From NCBI GenBank assembly GCA_026394435.1, contig JAPKYG010000175.1, positions 1-10,135 of the forward strand: a stretch of DNA of 10,135 nt. The letters are read 5' to 3'. The notes beneath the pieces are model-generated. The model saw nothing but the letters and a program-made list of their open reading frames with translations, did no database searches and was not told where the DNA came from. Source of the DNA: Methanobacteriota archaeon (lineage in GTDB: Archaea; Thermoplasmatota; E2; DHVEG-1). The translations under genes were made by a program, and so were the position numbers. Shown in pieces: positions 5,359 to 10,135 of this stretch. Position 1 is the stretch's first letter. Each line of letters begins with the position of its first letter.

Positions 5359-5741
5359 AAACAATTATGATTGTTGATGATACAAGGGATACCGTTGAGA
5401 TGGTTGAAAAACTTCTGAAATCTGAAGGGTATAATACCATTATCGCTTTTAATGGGAAAGAAGCACTGGATAAATTACGGGGCTTAAAAGGTGGCACGAA
5501 ACCTGATCTTATTTTGCTTGACATGTTTATGCCGGAGATGAGCGGAAGGGAAGTATGTGAAACAATCAGAGCAGATAAGGATCCCGCTTTGAAGGATATC
5601 AAGATTGCGTTTTTTACCGTTGCAAATTTTAAGGAGCAGGGAAAACAGATTCTAAAGGAGTTGAAAGTTATTGATTATATCACTAAGCCTTTTGATGTGG
5701 ATGATTTGTTGAACAGAGTACGTACTATGTTGGAACAGTAG
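5352..5741 (+). CDS. Single-domain response regulator (CheY-like receiver)
   Basis: 129 residues, a complete receiver and nothing more. MIVDDTRDTVEMVE carries the acidic pair Asp9/Asp10, LILLDMFMPEMSG carries the phosphoacceptor Asp57, FFTVAN carries the conserved Thr89, and IDYITKPFDVDDLL carries Lys112. All residues needed for phosphorylation are present. With no output domain it must act by protein contact, as a phosphate relay, or on chemotaxis or kinase partners. GGTGAT at 5341-5346, inside the end of the preceding gene and a perfect match to the archaeal anti-Shine-Dalgarno, lies five bases before the ATG and fixes the start. Histidine kinases encoded at 7144-8547 and from 8888 are candidate partners nearby (inference). 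Confidence 0.95.
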   Translation: MVKTIMIVDDTRDTVEMVEKLLKSEGYNTIIAFNGKEALDKLRGLKGGTKPDLILLDMFMPEMSGREVCETIRADKDPALKDIKIAFFTVANFKEQGKQILKELKVIDYITKPFDVDDLLNRVRTMLEQ

Positions 5742-5761
5742 AACGGTTTTTTCTTCCGTTC
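5741..5761 (+). terminator. Hairpin with U-rich loop after the response regulator
   Basis: GAACGG (5741-5746) and CCGTTC (5756-5761) are perfect inverted arms with the loop TTTTTTCTT. The T-run lies in the loop rather than after the stem. This fits archaeal oligo-T termination and ends the RHH operon. Confidence 0.6.
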
Positions 5762-5808
5762 AGAATATTGATTTTGTGTTTTTGTTGTCTTTTGCTAGGG
5801 GTGGATTT

Positions 5809-5908
5809 GAGGATTTTTTTAATTTTTTTCTTGATTCTTCCATTAAAGTTAAATAAGAAAGAAGCGTTATATTGTAATGTTTACGTAATTGAATTGTGTT
5901 GGAAAAAG
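5809..5908 (+). repeat. Duplicated terminator-promoter cassette, copy 1
   Basis: Matches 8806-8908. Bases 5834-5898 and 8833-8897 are identical at 63 of 65 positions (differences at 5866 and 5891). The flanking GGATTTTTTT region on the left and GGAAAAAG on the right are also shared, with small length changes. Inside are an oligo-T tract, possible TATA elements (GTTAAATAA at 5849-5857, TTATATTG at 5868-5875) and the palindrome TTACGTAA (5881-5888). Just after it a 10-codon frame GTG TTG GAA... (5896-5928) ends in a TGA that overlaps the GGTGA ribosome site of the next gene. Confidence 0.85.
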
Positions 5909-5932
5909 AACATGATTGGTTAAGGTGAAACT

Positions 5933-6408
5933 TTGAAAATTAATTGGAAGATATCGCTACTAGTTATGGTGGTATGTTCTACATCTCAAGTTATTATATA
6001 CCTGAACAAAATAAGGAAGTGGTGTATTGGGAAGATGCTATAGAGAATTGTAGGGAATTGCATATGAGAGACACCCTTGGTGGTGGTTTATGGACGGATT
6101 TTGATGATTATTGGGAAGACATAAGTTGGCGTCAAGATTATGTAGATGAGTATAAAAGCAATGTAGGAACAGCACAGGAAGTGCAAAAGTCATTACCATT
6201 TGGAATATTAATTGGTGCGGTAATAATGTTTGTTGGTTTTATCGTAAATAAAGATATTTTTCTAGATAAAATATTTAAAGACAAAAAAGAGATTGAGAAA
6301 ATATCCAAAACAAGTAACGATGCGATAAACATATTAAATTTAAGATATGCAAAAGGTGAAATCACTAAAGAACAATTCGAACAGATGAAGAAAGATTTAG
6401 AAAACTAA
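5933..6408 (+). CDS. Small membrane protein with C-terminal SHOCT domain; frame break near the N-terminus
   Basis: The main frame (TTG 5944 to TAA 6406-6408) has a tyrosine/tryptophan-rich N-terminal part (for example EVVYWEDAI and WTDFDDYWEDISWRQDYVDEY), one membrane helix (PFGILIGAVIMFVGFIV) and a C-terminal SHOCT motif, AINILNLRYAKGEITKEQFEQMK. SHOCT is a short oligomerisation domain common at the ends of membrane proteins. The TTG at 5944 has no ribosome site and gives an unconvincing N-terminus. A better start is TTG 5933, four bases after GGTGA (5924-5928). It reads MKINWKISLLVMVVCSTS, a textbook signal peptide, but in another frame that stops at 6041. A -1 shift near 5978-5990 would join signal peptide and body. 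Either one base is missing in the assembly, or the gene is frameshifted. With the signal peptide, the aromatic domain would be extracellular and SHOCT cytoplasmic. Function unknown. Confidence 0.6.
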
Positions 6409-6467
6409 AATCAGATTTTAGATGTATGGGTTTTTAAAGAAAGAAATGTTTTGAAAATGTAGAGTTG

Positions 6468-6542
6468 ATGGAGAAAAAAAAAACAATCCATAAGAACCCA
6501 TTAATGTTTGAGAAGTTTGAGAATAAGGATGAGGTGAGATAA
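6468..6542 (+). CDS. Possible 24-residue small protein, start-stop abutting the next gene
   Basis: ATG at 6468 opens a 24-codon frame (MEKKKTIHKNPLMFEKFENK...) that ends in TAA at 6540-6542, directly touching the ATG at 6543. The ribosome site of the downstream gene (GAGGTGA, 6531-6537) lies inside its last codons. The gene-like evidence is the exact abutment and a plausible charged sequence. Against it, there is no ribosome site before 6468 and it is very short. It could be a leader peptide that couples translation, or chance. I do not recognise it. Confidence 0.3.
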   Translation: MEKKKTIHKNPLMFEKFENKDEVR

Positions 6543-6791
6543 ATGAAACCAAAAAGTTTAATTGATATTATGGAACCAGTTGATGACAAAGAACTGCAAC
6601 GAAGATATAAAGATACAATAGCAGAGATGTTAGATGAAAAGACAAATAACATTATCTATGAAATCTCATGTCTCTCTGTGAACATGCTTCAAGCAAATAA
6701 GAAAGAGGAGCTTATTACAGAAATTCAAAACACCATAAAGAAACTCAGCGGGTTTCTAGTAGCGCTGAAGAATGAGGATAAGGGAAAATAG
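6543..6791 (+). CDS. Hypothetical helical protein, 82 residues
   Basis: The start is well fixed: GAGGTGA at 6531-6537 with five bases to ATG. The protein (MKPKSLIDIMEPVDDKELQR...) is soluble, rich in Lys and Glu, and predicted mostly helical. Two amphipathic stretches (about 17-50 and 54-76) are separated by QANKKEE, giving a helical-hairpin look. No membrane segment, cysteine cluster or catalytic motif is visible, and I do not recognise a family. Helical hairpins of this size occur as partners of histidine kinases or as antitoxins, but nothing here supports either. Position between the SHOCT protein and the kinase suggests membership in the sensory island. The frame ends in TAG, and the same frame then continues open for 41 more codons (see 6792-6917). 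Confidence 0.6.
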   Translation: MKPKSLIDIMEPVDDKELQRRYKDTIAEMLDEKTNNIIYEISCLSVNMLQANKKEELITEIQNTIKKLSGFLVALKNEDKGK

Positions 6792-6917
6792 TCTCTATTA
6801 TTTTTTGATGAAGGCCATTTAGAACGTGCTACGCGCATTATCTCCCCTGCCTTTGAAGTCCAGCATGTCCAATATGGCGGGGTTGTTAAGCAGTTACCTT
6901 TTACTGTGTTAAATTAA
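6792..6917 (+). pseudogene. GC-richer coding remnant, in frame after the TAG of the 82-residue gene
   Basis: After TAG (6789-6791) the same frame stays open to TAA at 6915-6917 and reads SLLFFDEGHLERATRI, then ISPAFEVQHVQYGGVVKQLPF and TVLN. The patterned beta-rich sequence looks like the true C-terminal end of an enzyme-like protein. GC is about 49% over 6811-6900 (44 of 90 bases), clearly above the AT-rich neighbours. There is no in-frame start codon before 6906. I take it as the tail of a lost or rearranged gene. Two alternatives are translation through UAG (stop suppression or pyrrolysine in some archaea) and chance. The parent family is not recognised. Confidence 0.35.
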
Positions 6918-7143
6918 AAAAAAAGGGGCAATCGGCATAATAAAATTAATAAAGAGCTTGTCTGAGTAATACCTAAATCTCGCAAATACCACCATCAATA
7001 TCTGATTGATACCAGATACCCTCTCTAAGGTGAAAAGGATGGATTGAAAATATCGTTTTTATAATCGATGAATATGAAGAAACTACCTACGCGATAAGTA
7101 GCTTGAACATGGAACAAACGACCAAACAAAGTTCAGGTCACAT
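6918..7143. other. Gene-free stretch with nested inverted repeats
   Basis: No convincing gene. A cluster of overlapping inverted repeats lies at 6994-7018: ATCAAT/ATTGAT (6994-6999, 7005-7010) and TATCTG/CAGATA (6999-7004, 7013-7018). These two hairpins are mutually exclusive because they share bases. AAGGTGAAAAGGATG (7027-7041) resembles a ribosome site and start, but the frame is two codons long (ATG GAT TGA). A frame open from 7034 to 7147 (WIENIVFIIDEYEETTYAIS...) has no start codon and is probably a remnant. It contains one copy of a 20-base direct repeat found again at 8709. Confidence 0.4.
7046..7065 (+). repeat. 20-base direct repeat, copy 1 (mate at 8709-8728)
   Basis: GAAAATATCGTTTTTATAAT matches 8709-8728 (GAAAATATCGTTTTTATGAT) at 19 of 20 positions. 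The two copies bracket the MEDS kinase gene and its promoter, about 1.66 kb apart. They could be traces of an insertion, duplication or recombination event. Confidence 0.5.
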
Positions 7144-8547
7144 CTAAAAGTTCGATTTCTTAGGCAGGCTCTTTATGAAATTTATCTTAAGTGCTTTCTT
7201 AGGTTTAATAGGCAGTGTAAAACTAAATTTGCTTCCTTTGTCTATTTTGCTATCAACCCATATCCGTCCCCCATGTGCATCAATGATAGCCTTTGAGATG
7301 GGAAGCCCAAGGCCAGTTCCCTTTATATTTTTATTCCGAATTGATTCAGATCGGAAAAACATATCAAAGATTTTTTCATGCTCATTCTTGGGTATACCCA
7401 ATCCAAAATCCTGAATTTCAAACAGGATGTACTCGTTTTTTTTCTTCACATTAATATTGATTGATACCCCCTCAGGTGAAAATTTAATAGCGTTACCAAT
7501 GATATTTATCAAAACTTGTTTTATCTTATCAACATCAATACTCAGTGATGGTAATCCGTCTGCCAATTGGACATTCATTCTAATTTTTTTTGAATCTGCC
7601 AACGGATACATAATATCCATAGTATTTTCGATTAGACTCTTTATAGGAATCTTCTCGACCATGAATTTCATTGTGCCTGCTTGCAGTTGCACTAAACTAA
7701 GACAATTATTAATTAAGTGGTTCAAATGATCAGTATTTCGTTTCAGAACCTCGAGAACCTTCTTTTGTTGCTCATTAATTGCACCGAATTGTTCTTTTAT
7801 CAACATTTGAGTATAGCCCTTAATTGAAGTTAAAGGTGTTTTCAGCTCATGGGATGATATGTGAAAAAAGGTGGTCTTTAACGTGTCCTGTTTTATTAAT
7901 TCAATATTTTCTCGTCTAATGTGATTTTGGATTTCGAGTAACTTATCCATCATACCTACAAAACTCTTTGCATATATCCATTTCTCATTACGTCTGATTA
8001 GAGTAAATTGATGATTTCCCATAACGTCAATAATTTCGCTTGCTCCAATTTTTTTAAGAGGGTACGAACAGACAACTAAAATCTTTTTATTGAAAATTAC
8101 ATTGTCAATCTTACTTTCATAATCCTTAATGGGTCTCCACCGATTCGTTCCAACCCATGAAAGGTCACCTTCTACTCTTAATCCATCAAATCCTGCGGAT
8201 AGAGCTTTGTCAAGTTTGTTTCCCCAATTCGTAATAACTGCATCCCCATCGAATCTTCCTTTATTTAAATAACATTCAGAGTACTGAAGAATCTCGATTT
8301 GTCTCTTTCGTTGATAACAATCAAGATTGGGTATCGCTGTTTGTAAAATCTCAAATGCCTTTTCCGTCTCGAGATCTTTAGGAATAATCCACGAGCAAAA
8401 TTCATTATTTTCTAAACCCGCTTTTATATAAGGTTTTAAAATATCAAAGTAGTCATTGATAGAATCGTAAAAAAAACAGAGATGTGTCCCCCAAGGTACT
8501 TCATTGATTACCTCAAGACCTAGTTTTCCTGAATTTGTGTTTTTCAT
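7144..8547 (-). CDS. MEDS-domain sensor histidine kinase
   Basis: 467 residues from ATG 8547. Residues about 10-190 are a MEDS sensory domain (PF14417, methanogen/methylotroph DcmR sensory domain): VPWGTHLCFFYDSINDYFDI, then LENNEFCSWIIP, DGLRVEGDLSWV and VVCSYPL. This domain is a degenerate RecA-like fold thought to bind small ligands. A helical linker leads to the HisKA domain with the phosphorylated His233 in SSHELKTPLTSIKGY, then HATPase_c with N box IIGNAIKFS (Asn352), G1 DFGLG (380-384), F box FDMFF and G2 GTGLGL (410-415). All catalytic boxes are intact. There is no membrane helix, so the kinase is cytoplasmic. The frame extends upstream to ATG 8622, but that version contains a Gly run encoded by the poly-G tract; ATG 8547, seven bases after the tract, is the better start. 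Its target may be the lone receiver at 5352-5741 (inference). Confidence 0.9.
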   Translation of the reverse strand: MKNTNSGKLGLEVINEVPWGTHLCFFYDSINDYFDILKPYIKAGLENNEFCSWIIPKDLETEKAFEILQTAIPNLDCYQRKRQIEILQYSECYLNKGRFDGDAVITNWGNKLDKALSAGFDGLRVEGDLSWVGTNRWRPIKDYESKIDNVIFNKKILVVCSYPLKKIGASEIIDVMGNHQFTLIRRNEKWIYAKSFVGMMDKLLEIQNHIRRENIELIKQDTLKTTFFHISSHELKTPLTSIKGYTQMLIKEQFGAINEQQKKVLEVLKRNTDHLNHLINNCLSLVQLQAGTMKFMVEKIPIKSLIENTMDIMYPLADSKKIRMNVQLADGLPSLSIDVDKIKQVLINIIGNAIKFSPEGVSININVKKKNEYILFEIQDFGLGIPKNEHEKIFDMFFRSESIRNKNIKGTGLGLPISKAIIDAHGGRIWVDSKIDKGSKFSFTLPIKPKKALKINFIKSLPKKSNF

Positions 8548-8554
8548 TTTTCTT

Positions 8555-8568
8555 CCCCCCCCCCCCCC
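8555..8568 (-). promoter_or_regulatory. Run of 14 G in the ribosome-site position of the MEDS kinase
   Basis: On the minus strand 14 consecutive G (C on the plus strand) end seven bases before ATG 8547, exactly where a Shine-Dalgarno sequence should be. G-runs of this length slip during replication. Length change here would alter spacing and strength of the ribosome site, or change the frame of the longer version starting at 8622. This is a classic layout for on/off or graded expression switching. Confidence 0.6.
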
Positions 8569-8591
8569 TAAAAAATATAAAACAATGATAT

Positions 8592-8613
8592 AATAGCTTA
8601 TCTTAAATGTTTC
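8592..8613 (-). promoter_or_regulatory. Probable promoter of the MEDS kinase
   Basis: On the minus strand GCTATTATATCATT (8587-8600) is a TATA-like element, preceded by AAACATTTAAG (8603-8613). Transcription starting about 25 bases downstream would begin at the edge of the poly-G tract, so the G-run would be at or near the 5' end of the messenger. A CGTT-TTGC-AACG hairpin followed by six T (8613-8630) lies just upstream on the plus strand. Confidence 0.35.
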
Positions 8614-8708
8614 GTTTTGCAACGTTTTTTACTTTTAATAAAAATTTATTACAAATTGTTACAATGATTTCATTTCCATATTACTATAACCTCATTATCT
8701 TACCTATA

Positions 8709-8728
8709 GAAAATATCGTTTTTATGAT
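8709..8728 (+). repeat. 20-base direct repeat, copy 2 (mate at 7046-7065)
   Basis: Same sequence as 7046-7065 except A to G at one position. It lies in a region without a gene between the MEDS kinase promoter and the duplicated cassette. Apart from this repeat and the hairpins at 8774-8817 I see nothing coding between 8630 and 8832. Confidence 0.5.
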
Positions 8729-8773
8729 TCAGCACAGACATTGCTGCTTCCTCTAAATATCGTCCTGATCCAA

Positions 8774-8817
8774 CTTGTCGGTTGTATATCAGACAAGAAT
8801 CATCTGATGATTTTTTT
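8774..8817 (+). terminator. Tandem hairpins with T-tract
   Basis: CTTGTC (8774-8779) pairs with GACAAG (8792-8797). Directly after it AATCATC-T-GATGATT (8798-8812) forms a second stem running into seven T (8811-8817). This is a strong terminator-like arrangement just before the PAS kinase promoter, although no plus-strand gene precedes it closely. It overlaps the left end of cassette copy 2. Confidence 0.5.
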
Positions 8818-8908
8818 GTTTTTACTTTTTTCATTCTTCCATTAAAGTTAAATAAGAAAGAAGCATTATATTGTAATGTTTACGTAATTTAATTGTGGCG
8901 GGAAAAAG
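8806..8908 (+). repeat. Duplicated terminator-promoter cassette, copy 2
   Basis: Mate of 5809-5908 (63 of 65 identical over the core). It contains the same oligo-T, GTTAAATAA, TTATATTG and TTACGTAA (8880-8887) elements, and directly precedes the PAS kinase frame. The GTG at 8895-8897 corresponds to the GTG at 5896-5898 of copy 1. The right-hand end differs by one inserted base (GCGGG versus TTGG), which matters for the kinase reading frame. Confidence 0.85.
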
Positions 8909-10135
8909 GAAGAACTGAAAGAAGAAAAAAAACAGGGGAGATTTTTTTCTTCATCAAAAGAATCATCTAAAAATAATACCTCTGATCAAAACCTTGAACA
9001 TACATGTTTTAAAAATTTCTTTGAAAACGCGCCGATATATGAGTACATGGTTTCGCCTGAAGGAACAATTCTTGAAATAAACAAAACCGCGCTTACGAAT
9101 TTAGGTTATAAAAAAGAGGAATTAATAGGAAAACATCTCACCGCTATTTATGCTCCTGAATCCCATGAAAAGATGAAGACCCTGCTCTCCAAATGGAAAG
9201 AAACCGGCGAGATAGATAACGAAGAAATGGTTATTGCTACAAAACAGGGGGAGAAACGGAGAGTGTTACTCAGTGCAAGTTCTGTAAGAGGTGATGATGG
9301 AGCGATTCTGTACTCCATATCTGTTCTAAAGGATGTTACCGAAATTAATAAAATTTATGATGAATTAAATAAAAATCTTTGGTTGCAGAATGTAAAATTG
9401 CAAAAACTAAATGAAACCAAGAAAACTTTTCTCAAAACCACGTCCCATGAATTACGCACTCCAATAACGTCCATAAAAGGATATGTACAGATGCTGATGA
9501 AAAAGACTCTAGGTGAAATTAATGAAGAACAGAGGAAAAGTCTTGATGTAATCTTGCGTAACACAAACCGTCTTGATCAGGTGATCCAGAATATTCTTGA
9601 TGCTTCGAGTTTGGAATCAGGGAGTATGAAATTCATCCCACGAAAAGTAAATCCAAGAATGCTCGTGGAAGAAATAACCAAAACGATGGAACCATTTGCG
9701 AATAAAAAAGAGATGACAATTAATGTCAATTTAGAAAAAAATCTTCCAGATTTGATGATTGATGGCGAGCGGATTAAGCAAGTTTTGATAAATCTTGTAG
9801 ACAACGCTATAAAGTTCTCGTCAGATGGTTCAATGATACATATCAAAGCAAGAAAAGAAAAGGAAGATGTTTTGTTCGAGGTGCAGGATTTCGGACAGGG
9901 CATACCAAAGGATAAACAGGGAATGATTTTTGAATCGTTTTATCAGGCTGATTCTGGTGATGATAGAAAGTTTGGTGGAGCAGGTCTTAGTCTTGCTCTC
10001 TCCAAAGGCATTGTAAGGTCACACGGTGGAGATATATGGTTCGAGAGCACTGAAGGCACAGGTAGTACATTTCTGTTTACGCTCCCCATTCAGTCAATTT
10101 GCGATATTGAAAACACAGATTTAAATGATGAGATG
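8888..10135 (+). CDS. PAS-domain sensor histidine kinase, 3' end outside the window; start codon unclear
   Basis: The frame is open from 8888 (after TAA 8885-8887) to the right edge. A charged linker (KKEELKEEKKQG...) is followed by a PAS domain (about 9002-9345: FKNFFENAPIYEYMVSPEG, LGYKKEELIGKHL, VLKDVTE), HisKA with the phosphorylated His in TSHELRTPITSIKGY (His codon 9446-9448), and HATPase_c with N box VDNAIKFS (Asn codon 9803-9805), G1 DFGQG (9887-9901) and G2 GGAGLSL. The G2 glycine is Ser here (codon 9989-9991). No membrane helix is seen. Its HisKA-HATPase half resembles the MEDS kinase at 7144-8547 (SIKGY.QML, IKQVLIN..., NAIKFS), so the two are paralogues with different sensors. There is no ATG, GTG or TTG in frame before ATG 9047, which lies inside PAS. 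GTG 8895 would serve if one base were added in the GGG at 8900-8902. CTG 8915 is another option. Confidence 0.88.

Noticed and set aside
7034..7147. Start-less frame WIENIVFIIDEYEETTYAIS... before the kinase stop
   Set aside because: Protein-like but without start codon or ribosome site, and the IENIVF part comes from the 20-base direct repeat. Noted only as a possible remnant.
8548..8622. Longer MEDS kinase start at ATG 8622
   Set aside because: It would translate the poly-G tract as a Gly run and an AT-rich promoter as a hydrophobic stretch. MEDS kinases are usually soluble and ATG 8547 fits the family start.
8798..8812. CTGATGATT as a C/D box of an archaeal guide RNA
   Set aside because: The bases are explained by a hairpin running into T7, and no properly spaced C'/D' boxes or closing stem are present.
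7427..9903. Long antisense frames opposite the HATPase domains of both kinases (7427-7729 plus, 9577-9903 minus)
   Set aside because: Both lie opposite the same conserved kinase region, so their similarity comes from the kinase codons. They have no ribosome site or recognisable domain.

Overview
The window looks archaeal, most likely a moderately AT-rich euryarchaeote. A lineage such as Thermoplasmatota or a methanogen relative is possible, but I cannot place it further. The reasons are: AT-rich TATA-like boxes about 20-30 bases before several start codons with very short or no leaders (745, 3461); GGTGA-type ribosome sites (5341, 6531); oligo-T ends of transcription; and families known mainly from archaea (DUF1616, MEDS-domain histidine kinase, RecA/KaiC-like domain without Walker A, ribbon-helix-helix regulator).

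Layout. 1-474 is the end of a DUF1616 surface protein. 475-744 and 2056-2501 are gene-poor flanks on either side of an intact AAA_14/DUF4143 ATPase (745-2055). Both flanks carry copies of the same degenerate dispersed repeat, and the right flank also holds what looks like a decayed ZIP metal-transporter gene on the minus strand. 2502-3461 (minus) is a two-gene HEPN / HTH-nucleotidyltransferase unit resembling an MNT-HEPN toxin-antitoxin pair. Its promoter has two TATCA-TTGATA palindromes 20 bp apart with the TATA box between them. 3654-4244 is a membrane-anchored Ig-like surface protein.

4367-5741 is a tightly overlapping three-gene operon: ribbon-helix-helix regulator, three-helix membrane protein with a Walker-A-less RecA/KaiC-like domain, and a single-domain response regulator. 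From 5742 onward the window is a sensory island interrupted by decay and duplication. It holds a small SHOCT-domain membrane protein whose signal peptide lies in another frame, a possible 24-codon ORF abutting an 82-residue helical protein, a GC-richer coding remnant, a MEDS histidine kinase on the minus strand with a run of 14 G in place of its ribosome site, and a PAS histidine kinase running off the right end.

How it may fit together. A roughly 100-bp terminator-plus-promoter cassette occurs almost identically before the SHOCT gene (5809-5908) and before the PAS kinase (8806-8908). A fragment with the same TACGTAATT box lies before the ribbon-helix-helix operon. This suggests that the two kinases, the lone response regulator and the regulator-controlled operon belong to one locally expanded, possibly co-regulated signalling cluster. 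The co-regulation is inference. The repeats, the poly-G tract and the frame breaks are seen directly.
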